Positions 38,190-47,571 of a DNA stretch of 64,000 bases are shown one piece after another. The notes under the pieces were generated by a model. It was not told the origin of the DNA, made no database searches, and worked only from the letters and a program-made list of their open reading frames with translations. This stretch comes from Oscillospiraceae bacterium (GTDB lineage: Bacteria; Bacillota; Clostridia; Oscillospirales; Oscillospiraceae). Position 1 is the stretch's first letter; the number at the start of each line of letters is the position of its first letter. The DNA lies in assembly GCA_015067585.1 (NCBI GenBank), contig SVMC01000002.1:1-64000 (forward strand), read 5' to 3'. Both the position numbers and the translations under genes were made by a program.

Positions 38190-39482
38190 TTATCCGGCGT
38201 TTTCCGCCTTGGCCCGGTCGGGGGTCTCGATGCGGCGGATGTCGGCGCCCAGGGCGGTGAGCTTGTCGATGAAGCACTCATAGCCTCTTTCAATATAATG
38301 GGCATCCTCCACCGTGGTCTCGCCGTCGGCGGCCAGACCGGCGATCACCATGGCAGCGCCGGCACGAAGGTCGCAGGCCTTGACGATGCAGCCGTGCAGC
38401 TCTTCCACGCCCTCGATCACCGCCATTTTGGTGTCCACCTGAATGGAAGCGCCCATGCGGTTCAGCTCCGCGCAGTAGCGGAAGCGAGTGTCATAAATGC
38501 CCTCGGTGATCACACTGGTGCCTTTGGCTAAGGCCATGCACACGCCGATCTGGGGCTGCATATCCGTGGGGAAGCCGGGATAGGGCATGGTCTTCACGCC
38601 GGCGCGGCGAAGACGGCGGACCTTTTCCACCCGGATGGCATCGTCATACTCGGTGACGACGGCCCCCATCTCCCGCAGCTTGGCGCTGATGCAGTCCATG
38701 TGCTTGGGAATGACATTCTGCACAAGGATATCACCGCCTGCGGCAGCAGCAGCGGCCATATAGGTGCCTGCCTCGATCTGGTCGGGGATGATAGAGTAGA
38801 AGCCACCCCGCAGGGAGCGAACACCTCTGACCTTGATCACATCGGTGCCCGCACCGGAGATCTTTGCACCCATGGTATTGAGGAAGTTGGCAAGGTCCAC
38901 AATATGGGGTTCCTTGGCGGCATTCTCAATGATGGTGGTGCCGTTGGCCAGCACTGCGCCGATCATGATGTTCATGGTAGCGCCTACGCTCACCACATCA
39001 AGGTTCACTCTGCCGCCTCTGAGACCATTCTCGGGAGCAGTGGCGTATACAAAATTGCCCTCCTGAGAAACATCCGCACCCATAGCCAAAAAGCCCTTAA
39101 TGTGCTGATCAATGGGGCGGGGTCCGAAGTTGCAGCCGCCGGGCAGAGCCACCTGGGCATGGCGGAAGCGGCCAAGCTGTGCGCCGATCAGATAATAAGA
39201 TGCGCGGAAACGGCGGACCAGCTCCATGGGAGCCACGCCGTCATGCACGCGGGTGCAATCGATCTCCAGCTCGTTGGGACTGAGCCGACGGATCTTCGCC
39301 CCCATGTGGGCCAGGATCTCCAGAAGCAGGCGCACATCGGAAATATCCGGAACATTTTCGATTTTACAAACGCCATCCACCAGCAGTGTGGCAGGCAGAA
39401 TGGCGACGGCAGCATTCTTTGCGCCGCTGATGACGACCCGCCCATTCAAAGGCTTGCCGCCGTGAATTATATATTTAATCAC
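38190..39482 (-). CDS. murA: UDP-N-acetylglucosamine 1-carboxyvinyltransferase
   Basis: GGKPLNGRVVISGAKNAAVAILPATLL; LPGGCNFGPRPIDQHIKGFLAMGAD. Confidence 0.95.
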   Translation of the reverse strand: MIKYIIHGGKPLNGRVVISGAKNAAVAILPATLLVDGVCKIENVPDISDVRLLLEILAHMGAKIRRLSPNELEIDCTRVHDGVAPMELVRRFRASYYLIGAQLGRFRHAQVALPGGCNFGPRPIDQHIKGFLAMGADVSQEGNFVYATAPENGLRGGRVNLDVVSVGATMNIMIGAVLANGTTIIENAAKEPHIVDLANFLNTMGAKISGAGTDVIKVRGVRSLRGGFYSIIPDQIEAGTYMAAAAAAGGDILVQNVIPKHMDCISAKLREMGAVVTEYDDAIRVEKVRRLRRAGVKTMPYPGFPTDMQPQIGVCMALAKGTSVITEGIYDTRFRYCAELNRMGASIQVDTKMAVIEGVEELHGCIVKACDLRAGAAMVIAGLAADGETTVEDAHYIERGYECFIDKLTALGADIRRIETPDRAKAENAG

Positions 39483-39741
39483 AAAAAATACCCTCTTTGG
39501 TAGGAGTATGTCCGATTTTCGACCTATGTACCAATCCAGTTTTCACCATGAAAAAGGCCGTACACCGGATAATATACCATAACATCCGGAATATGTAAAG
39601 TGTTTCCTTGAAAAATCGACAAAAAAGCAAAAAAATCGTGAAAAAGTCGGCAAAAATCCACCGCCGAAAGATGAAGTCGATCAGGATCGCAGCGCGCCAA
39701 AGGCTCCCCTTTTTAAAGGAGGAGCCTTTGGTCGTACAGCG

Positions 39742-39801
39742 GTCAATCAGGGGACGGTTCCCTGATCGACAAGTCGATCGGGGGACCGTCCCCCGATTGA
39801 C
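39742..39801. repeat. ~60-bp palindrome family copy
   Basis: gtcaatcaggggacggttccctgatcgacaagtcgatcgggggaccgtcccccgattgac. Confidence 0.9.
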
Positions 39802-39874
39802 ATAAATGCTGCGAATTCGCCGGGAATTCTCTTATAAACGGCACATTCCCTGCGCGGGCGGATGGTATCCGCCC

Positions 39875-40351
39875 CTACATTCTCAGAGGCGGGTGCGCTG
39901 CGGAATATGTCGGGTTCTCAAGGGCAAGCAACTGCCGTTTGACCTCTAATCCGGAGGAGAAGCCACCGATGCCGTTTGCGGCCACCACCCGGTGGCAGGG
40001 GATGAGGATGAGGCAGGGGTTGGCGCCCACGGCCTGACCTACCGCCCGGGCAGCTTTTGGCTTCCCGATCATGGCGGCCACTTGCCCATAGGTGCGGACC
40101 TCGCCATAGGGGATGGTTTTCAGGGCAGCCCACACGGTGCGCTGAAATTCTGTGCCGAGGGGCTGTGTGGGTACGGTAAATTCCCGCAAAGTGCCTGCAA
40201 AATAGGCTTTTAACTCCTGTTCCCCCAGGGAAAGGGCCACAGGATCTTCTTCCGGGCCGGGTTCTCCCACAAGGCGCACCTCATGCAGTGCCGCGTCCGT
40301 ACCTGAAAGGCGCAGGAGCCCGACAGGCGAGTTTACATAACGCAGTGGCAT
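39875..40351 (-). CDS. ogt: Methylated-DNA--protein-cysteine methyltransferase
   Basis: TEFQRTVWAALKTIPYGEVRTYGQVA...NPCLILIPCHRVVAANGIGGFSSGLEVKRQLLALE. Confidence 0.93.
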   Translation of the reverse strand: MPLRYVNSPVGLLRLSGTDAALHEVRLVGEPGPEEDPVALSLGEQELKAYFAGTLREFTVPTQPLGTEFQRTVWAALKTIPYGEVRTYGQVAAMIGKPKAARAVGQAVGANPCLILIPCHRVVAANGIGGFSSGLEVKRQLLALENPTYSAAHPPLRM

Positions 40352-40836
40352 TACTTCTGTGCGTTAAAGTTCAGGGTAATGCTGTCGAGGCGGGGGGTGA
40401 GCTGCTGATAGCGCACCCCGGCGCTGTCCAGCATCCGCTTGGAGTGGCGCACACTGGGGGTATCGGCATACTTGTCCGACAGGTAGAAGATCTCCCGGAT
40501 GCCGCTCTGGATGATGGCCTTGGCGCACTCGTTGCAGGGGAACAGGGCAACATACAGCCGTGCCCCGTCCAGCCGTCTGCCGCCGGAATTCAAAATGGCA
40601 TTCAGCTCCGCGTGGACCACGAAGGGGTACTTGGTCTCCTCCCCCTCCCGGTCCCAGGGATACTCGTCATCGGAGCAGCCGTTGGGCAGGCCGTTGTAGC
40701 CGGTGGAGATGATGACATTGTCCGGGGATACGATGCAGGCGCCTACCTGCGTATTGGGGTCCTTACTGCGGCAGGCTGCCAGCATGGCAACGCCCATAAA
40801 ATATTCGTCCCAGGTGATATAATCCTTGCGTTTCAT
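40351..40836 (-). CDS. dCMP/deoxycytidylate deaminase family (ComEB-like)
   Basis: MKRKDYITWDEYFMGVAMLAACRSKDPNTQVGACIV; VHAELNAILN; LFPCNECAKAIIQSG. Confidence 0.9.
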   Translation of the reverse strand: MKRKDYITWDEYFMGVAMLAACRSKDPNTQVGACIVSPDNVIISTGYNGLPNGCSDDEYPWDREGEETKYPFVVHAELNAILNSGGRRLDGARLYVALFPCNECAKAIIQSGIREIFYLSDKYADTPSVRHSKRMLDSAGVRYQQLTPRLDSITLNFNAQK

Positions 40837-40924
40837 GAAAAGATCCTCCGCTCCGGGAAGCAATATGTCGCTGCTTCCCCATTTTCTTTATTATAAGACA
40901 AATCTCTCTTTTGTGCAAGTGTAC

Positions 40925-40953
40925 TTGTCAAATCGTGCATTTTCCATTATAAT
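40925..40953 (+). promoter_or_regulatory. Promoter of Zn-ribbon gene 40999
   Basis: TTGTCA-N17-TATAAT. Confidence 0.6.
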
Positions 40954-40998
40954 ATAGGGTAAGATCTGTTTCCCCCCAAGGGGGAAGGAGGAAAGACC

Positions 40999-41673
40999 AT
41001 GCAAACCTGCTATAACTGCGGCAAGGAGGTGCCGGACGAGACCCTGATCTGCCCCGACTGCGGGGCACTGGTGCGCCGGTATACCACGCCGCCTCCCCGA
41101 ATGAACCAGCAGCCCACCCAAAACGAACCGCCCCGGCAGGAGTGGAACCCGCAGCAGGAGTGGAACCCACAGCAAGAGTGGAACTCGCAGCAAGTCTGGG
41201 ATCCGCAGCAGCCGTGGGTACAGCCCCAGGACCCGGGAAAGCCAAAAAAGGTGCGCTTCTTCGGCGGAACCAAGCTGTGGATGATCGTTCTGGCGGTGTT
41301 TTCCTGCTATATGGCATTCAGTTTTCTTTGTTCTGTATTTGTTTGTTTGAATGTCGATGTGTTTCTGCAGATCATGCAGGAGTCAGGGATCGAGCCGTAT
41401 ATTGAATTATTTGAAGAGATTCAAAGTCTGGTACCCCAGCTCTTCCCCTACTGCCTTGCCATGGCGATCTTATTCACCATGAAAGCCGTATGCCACATCT
41501 GGCTGCTGCGAAGCGGCAGAAAGCTGCCCTTCCGCATCAGCATCGGCACAAGCATCGTGGGCATTGCCTGTATTGCGATCCTTGGCGGCTCCCTTCTGGA
41601 TCTGTTCTTTTTTCTGGATCCCATTTTTGTGTGGCCCAGCCTGCGGCGCTATTGGCCCTGGATGGGAAAATAG
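40999..41673 (+). CDS. Zn-ribbon membrane protein with Gln/Trp-rich repeats
   Basis: MQTCYNCGKEVPDETLICPDCGALV; QEWNPQQEWNPQQEWNSQQVWDPQQ; TM helices. Confidence 0.7.
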   Translation: MQTCYNCGKEVPDETLICPDCGALVRRYTTPPPRMNQQPTQNEPPRQEWNPQQEWNPQQEWNSQQVWDPQQPWVQPQDPGKPKKVRFFGGTKLWMIVLAVFSCYMAFSFLCSVFVCLNVDVFLQIMQESGIEPYIELFEEIQSLVPQLFPYCLAMAILFTMKAVCHIWLLRSGRKLPFRISIGTSIVGIACIAILGGSLLDLFFFLDPIFVWPSLRRYWPWMGK

Positions 41674-41681
41674 GAGGAACC

Positions 41682-41945
41682 ATGAAATTTTATCTGATTA
41701 TTTTAGCAGTGATGAGCCTTGCCGCCCTGATCCTTTATGGGGCAGACAAGCTCAAGGCAAGAGCCGGCGCATGGCGCATCTCTGAGGCCGTTCTCCTGAG
41801 TGTGGGCTTCTTCGGCGGCGCATTGGGCGCGCTGCTGGGCATGAAGCTCTGGCACCACAAGACGCTGCACTGGTATTTCTGGGCGGTGAATATTGCAGGT
41901 CTCCTCTGGCAGATCGCGGTTCTGATCGTACTGCTGGTGCGCTGA
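41682..41945 (+). CDS. DUF1294-type small membrane protein
   Basis: YGADKLKARAGAWRISEAVLLSVGFFGGALGALLGMKLWHHKT. Confidence 0.8.
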   Translation: MKFYLIILAVMSLAALILYGADKLKARAGAWRISEAVLLSVGFFGGALGALLGMKLWHHKTLHWYFWAVNIAGLLWQIAVLIVLLVR

Positions 41946-42027
41946 ACCTACATAACCGTTGAAAGACGGGGAAAACTACCCTGTATTCCCCAACCATCCA
42001 CCCATTTCATATAAAGAGGACAAAACT

Positions 42028-42762
42028 ATGCTTGAAATGAAGAATTTGTGCTTTTCCGTCACCGACGAGAACGGCACCACTGATATTTTAAATGATGTCT
42101 CCCTCACCATTGAGGACAAAAAATTCATCGTCATCACCGGCCCCAACGGCGGCGGCAAGACCACCCTGGCCAAGGTCATCATGGGCATCAACCAGCCCAC
42201 CGGCGGCCAGCTCCTGCTAAACGGCACGGACATCACCAACCTGAGCATCTCCGAGCGGGCAAAGCTGGGCATTTCCTACGGCTTCCAGCAGCCGCCCCGC
42301 TTCAAGGGCATGAAGGTGCGCGACCTTCTGGCCATCGCCGCAGGCAAAGCACTGGGGCATGACGAAGCCTGCGCCTATCTTACCAAGGTGGGTCTTTGCG
42401 CCAGAGATTATCTCGACCGGGATGTGGACACCAGCCTGTCCGGCGGCGAGGTCAAGCGCATTGAGATCGCCACGGTGCTGGCCCGAAAGACCCCGATCAT
42501 GATCTTCGACGAGCCGGAAGCCGGCATCGACCTTTGGTCCTTCGCCCGCCTCACCGACACCTTCCGGGAGATCCACGATCAGAAGCAGGCAACCATTATC
42601 ATCATCTCCCATCAGGAGCGCATCATCCGTCTGGCAGACGAGATCATCCTCATCGGCGGCGGCAAGCTCCTTGACCGGGGCAGTGTAGAGAGAATCTATC
42701 CCAAAATCATGGCAGAAACCGTAACGGGCTGCAATATGCTGGAGGTGGACAAAAAATGCTGA
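42028..42762 (+). CDS. sufC: SufC-like Fe-S assembly ABC ATPase
   Basis: MLEMKNLCFSVTDENGTTDILNDVSLTI; Walker A GPNGGGKTTLAK; LSGGEVKRIEIATVLARKTPIMIFDEPEAGIDLWS. Confidence 0.88.
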   Translation: MLEMKNLCFSVTDENGTTDILNDVSLTIEDKKFIVITGPNGGGKTTLAKVIMGINQPTGGQLLLNGTDITNLSISERAKLGISYGFQQPPRFKGMKVRDLLAIAAGKALGHDEACAYLTKVGLCARDYLDRDVDTSLSGGEVKRIEIATVLARKTPIMIFDEPEAGIDLWSFARLTDTFREIHDQKQATIIIISHQERIIRLADEIILIGGGKLLDRGSVERIYPKIMAETVTGCNMLEVDKKC

Positions 42763-43682
42763 ATGAAATCCAAAAGCGAATCCTGCAGGAAGTGGCGGAT
42801 ATGGCCGCCATCCCCAACGGCGCGGTGAACATCCGCTCTGACGGGCAGAAGCAGTACAGACATAATACCAAAAACATCGAGATCATCTCCAAAACCGACA
42901 AGGACGGCATCGACATCCACATCAAGCCCTTCACCAAGGGCGAATCCGTCCATATCCCGGTGGTGCTCACCGCCTCCGGTTTTCAGGACACGGTCTATAA
43001 CGACTTCTTCATCGGCGAAGGCGCCGAGGTAAACATCGTGGCAGGCTGCGGCATCCACAATTGCGGCGGCTGCGGCGACAGCCAGCACAACGGCATCCAC
43101 ACCTTCTATGTGGGCAAGAATGCCAAGGTCAGCTATGTGGAAAAGCACTACGGCGAGGGTGACGGTCAGGGCAAGCGCATCCTGAATCCCCAGACCGTGC
43201 TGTATTTAGAGGAAGGCGCCTCCGTCAATCTGGAAACCGTGCAGATCCGGGGCGTGGATGACACCACCCGCTACACCAAGGCAGTGCTGCAGGGCGCAAA
43301 TTCCGAGATCGTCATCACTGAAAAGCTCCTGACCCACGGCGAACAGAAAGCTGTTTCGGATATGGATGTCTTCTTAGACGGTGAGGGCAGCCGCACCCAG
43401 GTCATTTCCCGCTCCGTTGCCCAGGACGATTCCACCCAGATCTTCTATCCCCGGGTCACCGGCAATCAGGAATGCTTCGGCCATGTGCAGTGCGATGCCA
43501 TCATCATGGGCAATGCCAAGGTCCGGGCCATCCCCGAGATCACCTGCAACCATGTAGACGCCAGCCTGATCCACGAGGCCGCCATCGGCAAGATCGCCGG
43601 CGAACAGATCCTGAAGCTTATGACCCTGGGTCTGAGCTACGAAGAAGCAGAGCAGAAGATCCTCGACGGCTTCCTGAAATAA
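42756..43682 (+). CDS. SufB/SufD-family Fe-S scaffold-like protein
   Basis: Overlaps sufC; DDTTRYTKAVLQGANSEIVITEKLLTHGEQKAVSDMDVFLDGEGS; HVQCDAIIMG...HEAAIGKIAGEQILKLMTLGLSYEEAEQKILDGFL. Confidence 0.88.
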   Translation: MLNEIQKRILQEVADMAAIPNGAVNIRSDGQKQYRHNTKNIEIISKTDKDGIDIHIKPFTKGESVHIPVVLTASGFQDTVYNDFFIGEGAEVNIVAGCGIHNCGGCGDSQHNGIHTFYVGKNAKVSYVEKHYGEGDGQGKRILNPQTVLYLEEGASVNLETVQIRGVDDTTRYTKAVLQGANSEIVITEKLLTHGEQKAVSDMDVFLDGEGSRTQVISRSVAQDDSTQIFYPRVTGNQECFGHVQCDAIIMGNAKVRAIPEITCNHVDASLIHEAAIGKIAGEQILKLMTLGLSYEEAEQKILDGFLK

Positions 43683-43688
43683 TCCCCC

Positions 43689-43718
43689 ACCCGGAGGGCA
43701 ATGCCCTCCGGGTTTTTT
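43689..43718 (+). terminator. Terminator after SufB-like gene
   Basis: acccggagggcaatgccctccgggtttttt. Confidence 0.85.
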
Positions 43719-43885
43719 GCCTTCTCGCTCAAGCTGCCAACCTTCCCCTGCATTTCCGCAAGGGAAGCAGGGAAATTTTTGTCTGTTTCCGCGCAATGAT
43801 CTCCCTGTTTTTGCGAGTAGACAGGTGAAGCGCCTTTCATACCTATCAGCATTCGTATCAAACAAATCATACCGGGGGTGTCAAA

Positions 43886-44440
43886 ATGGAGGATCAACGA
43901 ATCGTCACATTATACTGGGAGCGCTCGGAGGAAGCCATCGTGCAGACGCAGATCAAGTACAGCAATTATCTCAGCGGCATTTCCTATGGGATCCTTCAGA
44001 ACCATGAGGACGCCGGAGAATGTGTCAACGATACTTACCTCGATGCGTGGAACGCCATGCCGCCCCACCGCCCATCGATCCTTTCCACCTTTCTGGGAAA
44101 GATCACCCGGCGGATCTCCATTGACCGGTGGAGAAAACGGGGCGCGGAGAAGCGGGGCGGGGGAGAGCTGCCCCTTGCTCTGGAAGAATTGGGACAATGC
44201 GTGTCCGGCAGAGCCGATGTGGAAGGCGAAGCAGAACGAAACGCGCAGATCCTGCTTATCAATCGCTTTCTGAACCGGCTGCCTCAGACCGAGCGAAGTG
44301 TCTTCCTCTGCCGCTACTGGTATCTGGATTCCATCGAAGCCATCTCCCGGCAGTTTGGCTTCTCTCAAAGCAAAACCGCCTCCATGCTGCACCGCACAAG
44401 GAAAAAGCTTCGGGAATTGCTCACAAAGGAGGGCTGGTAA
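43886..44440 (+). CDS. ECF-type RNA polymerase sigma factor
   Basis: LYWERSEEAIVQTQIKYSNYLSGISYGILQNHEDAGECVNDTYLDAWNAMPP; RYWYLDSIEAISRQFGFSQSKTASMLHRTRKKLRELL. Confidence 0.85.
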   Translation: MEDQRIVTLYWERSEEAIVQTQIKYSNYLSGISYGILQNHEDAGECVNDTYLDAWNAMPPHRPSILSTFLGKITRRISIDRWRKRGAEKRGGGELPLALEELGQCVSGRADVEGEAERNAQILLINRFLNRLPQTERSVFLCRYWYLDSIEAISRQFGFSQSKTASMLHRTRKKLRELLTKEGW

Positions 44441-45883
44441 ATGAAAGCGGATGACCTTCTGAACATCATCGGCGAAGCCGATGACAAGTATATCGATAGC
44501 GCAAAACAAAAAGCCTCACCCGGATGGAGGAGATGGATCGCTACGGCTGCGGCCATTTTGGCAGTAATCATCCTCCTGCCGTCACTCTTTTCTTTCCTTT
44601 TTGGCCCAAGAAGCGGTGCGGGAAGCAGCGGGGATCTGTCCTATATGATCTATCGTGGGCCGATCCTCCCCATGAGCATACAGGGGAATGCCGATGGCAT
44701 CAGCGCCCGGAGAAATGTCAATTTTGACTTTTCCTCCCAGAATAGGGAAAGCCTCATCACCGACACCTATACCCTCACCAACGAAAGCGGCGAGGATAAG
44801 ACCATGACCCTGCTCTATCCCTATTCCGGCGGGCTGAATGATCCGGTGCCGGAGATCGCCGTGAACGGCGCTGCCGTCGAGATCTCCTGTCATCCCGGAC
44901 CCTACCGCTTCGGCTATCAGGGTGCCTACGGCAGCAAGAATCCGGACGCGGGCAGCATCATGCCGAATCATCCGGAGCAGTTTGAGGACTATGCAGACCT
45001 TCTCGCTGACACTGCCTATATGGAGGCAGCCCTTGACGAGCTTCCCTCGCTGGATCAGACAGCCTATGTCTACCGGCTCAGCAACTATGTCTACAGTGGT
45101 GTCGAGAATCCTATGGTAGGCATGGAATTCTATGCCGACCCCACCAAAACCCAGGTGTTCAACTACGGCATGAACGGCTTCTCCCACGATTCCGAAACAG
45201 GCTTCTGGGGTCTCTACAACAGCGGCATCCGTCCCTCTTCTGTGGAGGATCATCCCGAAGACAGCTATGTGATCATTCTGGGAGAGGACTTAAAAGACTA
45301 TACCCTGCAAGGCTACCGGAATGGGATGAGTGGACTGTGGGAACAGGGGCATGAATCCCCCAATGTGAGCTGCACCGTGACCCGCTATGAGACAACACTG
45401 GCAGCGCTTTTCTCAGAACTGGGCTTGATTTCAGAACAAAACGATCCGGAGAGAAATGAGATGATCCTCGGCCTTACTGCGGAGCTTCTGCAGACCTATG
45501 GCGCACTTTCCGATCAACCTGCAGAGCGCCTTGACACCTGCGATCTGAATGAACTGCTGTCCGAGGTTTATACTGTGCAGCGGGTGAGCTACCTGTCCTT
45601 CTCCGTCACCATTCCCGCAGGGGCATCCATCACCGTGGAAGCCGTGCAGGTCAAACAGGCAAGCCAGGATGCCACGGGACCGGGCAAGGACCGGGACGGC
45701 TATGACCTTGCCACCCGGCTTGGCTCAAGCTTGCACTTCACAGAGCAAAGCGCCTCCATCTCCGGCTATGAGAATATCAAGATCGTTGATCAGAATTTCG
45801 GTTTTAAACCCGGAAGAGGCATCACCGAGGTCACCCTCGATCTTAATGAGCCCCATTACTGGCTGGTGGTGCGGCAAAAATGA
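44441..45883 (+). CDS. Membrane-anchored protein, probable anti-sigma partner of the upstream sigma factor
   Basis: Starts 1 nt after sigma stop; MKADDLLNIIGEADDKYIDSAKQK then one TM and a large extracytoplasmic domain. Confidence 0.65.
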   Translation: MKADDLLNIIGEADDKYIDSAKQKASPGWRRWIATAAAILAVIILLPSLFSFLFGPRSGAGSSGDLSYMIYRGPILPMSIQGNADGISARRNVNFDFSSQNRESLITDTYTLTNESGEDKTMTLLYPYSGGLNDPVPEIAVNGAAVEISCHPGPYRFGYQGAYGSKNPDAGSIMPNHPEQFEDYADLLADTAYMEAALDELPSLDQTAYVYRLSNYVYSGVENPMVGMEFYADPTKTQVFNYGMNGFSHDSETGFWGLYNSGIRPSSVEDHPEDSYVIILGEDLKDYTLQGYRNGMSGLWEQGHESPNVSCTVTRYETTLAALFSELGLISEQNDPERNEMILGLTAELLQTYGALSDQPAERLDTCDLNELLSEVYTVQRVSYLSFSVTIPAGASITVEAVQVKQASQDATGPGKDRDGYDLATRLGSSLHFTEQSASISGYENIKIVDQNFGFKPGRGITEVTLDLNEPHYWLVVRQK

Positions 45884-46202
45884 TTGCATAAAGGGCGCGG
45901 AACCGGGCATTCTATGGATGGACCGCAGCACAGTGTGTCACGGTCAAGGGTACCGCACAAAAATGTGGACGGTGCGTCCGGCTGAATTTCGCAAAGGGAA
46001 GGCCCCGAACGAAAAAGCAGCCAGGGGGCTTTTGCGAAGTTCAGAAAAGCAGCATCAAAAAACGATCCTGCCAACAAGAATCTTTGCCAACGGCCCCTAC
46101 ATAATATAATGCAGCGATCCCGCCCCCACATGGGGGCGGGATCATATCGTATCGCGCAGTGATATATCGAATTTACGAATTGGAATCTGTGCGAAAGATT
46201 CC

Positions 46203-46270
46203 AGGGACGGGTCTTTCGTCCCAAAAAACGATTCCGCCACAAATCCATTCGGGCCGGGGAACCCGGCCCC
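46203..46270. repeat. Bipartite double-hairpin intergenic element
   Basis: gggacgggtctttcgtccc ... gggccggggaacccggcccc. Confidence 0.7.
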
Positions 46271-46552
46271 AACTACCGTGTAACATTTTAAATTTGATGT
46301 ACTGGCGCGGGAGCGCCCAAGGCTCCCCTTTGAGAAAAGGGAGGCTTTGGTGCGTTGCGATCCTGCAAACCTTAATCATAAAATTTTTAGAGTTACAAGA
46401 TACTACGATGCGGCCTGCAGATTCATGCACGGTGAAAATGTGTATAATTCGTGAATTTTCTCGAAAAGATGACAAAACACTTGACTTTTTTCCCTCATGG
46501 TACTACACTCTGCTTGCAAACCGACAAAGATGACATGGAAGGAGACTTTCCC

Positions 46553-47443
46553 ATGACAAAGACATTACCCGCCGCTGTCCGGGCAAAGGAGCTTCGCCGC
46601 TTCGCCGTCGCCCTGATGGGCACCTGTATTTATGCTCTGGGCATGAACCTGTTCATTGTGCCCGCCTCCCTGTATTCCGGCGGTGCGATGGGTATTTCCC
46701 AGATCATCCGTACCCTGCTGACCCAGACACTGAATATGGACCTCGGCGATTTCAATATTGCGGGTATTCTGTACTACCTGATCAATATTCCTATTTTTAT
46801 CATATCCTGGTATAAGCTGGACCGGATGTTTGTGATCAAGACCATTCTGGCTGTCACTGCAATGACACTGGTTATGACCTTTGTGCCTGTAGTGCCCCTG
46901 CTTGGCAGCGACCGTATCACCAACTGTCTCGTTGGCGGCGTGATCAACGGCATCGGTATCGGCCTGATCCTGCGCTCCAGCGGTACCCTCGGCGGCTTTG
47001 ATTTGGTAAGCCTGATGATCATGAAGAAGCATAAGGGCTTCAGCGTGGGCAAGATCAGCCTCTCCATCAACCTGATCGTCTATTCCCTGTGCATGGTGCT
47101 GCTGGATGTTCCCACTGCCATCTATTCTCTGGTGAGCAGTGTGGTGTGCACCACCACCATCGACCGTGTCCACACCCAGAATCAGGACGCGGAGGTCACC
47201 ATCATCACCAAGCAGCCCCCCACAGCCCTGGAGCACGAGGTCTTCGCCCAGCTCAACCGCGGCATGACCCAGCTGCACGGCATCGGCGCCTATACGGAAG
47301 AGGACGTGAATGTGCTATACATCACCCTTTCCGAGTATGAGCTGCCCATCCTCCGCCAGATCATCCGCCGTTTCGACCCCCATGCCTTCGTGGTGGTCAA
47401 GGATCGGGTGCGCGTGTTTGGCAATTATCTGAAAAAGCTGTAA
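46553..47443 (+). CDS. YitT-family membrane protein (DUF161/DUF2179)
   Basis: RFAVALMGTCIYALGMNLFIVPASLYSGGAMGISQII; C-terminal YITLSEYELPILRQIIRRFDPHAFVVVKDRVRVFGNYLKKL. Confidence 0.88.
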   Translation: MTKTLPAAVRAKELRRFAVALMGTCIYALGMNLFIVPASLYSGGAMGISQIIRTLLTQTLNMDLGDFNIAGILYYLINIPIFIISWYKLDRMFVIKTILAVTAMTLVMTFVPVVPLLGSDRITNCLVGGVINGIGIGLILRSSGTLGGFDLVSLMIMKKHKGFSVGKISLSINLIVYSLCMVLLDVPTAIYSLVSSVVCTTTIDRVHTQNQDAEVTIITKQPPTALEHEVFAQLNRGMTQLHGIGAYTEEDVNVLYITLSEYELPILRQIIRRFDPHAFVVVKDRVRVFGNYLKKL

Positions 47444-47449
47444 AATCAA

Positions 47450-47475
47450 ACAGCGGGGCGAATTCGCCCCGCTGT
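47450..47475 (+). terminator. Terminator after YitT gene
   Basis: acagcggggcgaattcgccccgctgt followed by ctctttttt. Confidence 0.85.
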
Positions 47476-47494
47476 CTCTTTTTTGCATTGTTTC

Positions 47495-47523
47495 TTGTGT
47501 TTGATTTAAACCCATGATATAAT
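47495..47523 (+). promoter_or_regulatory. Promoter of DUF285-repeat gene
   Basis: TTGTGT-N17-TATAAT with extended -10 TGA. Confidence 0.5.
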
Positions 47524-47571
47524 ACAAAAAATAGGAGTAGTATGCCCTTTTTGGTAAGGAGGAGCTGAGCT

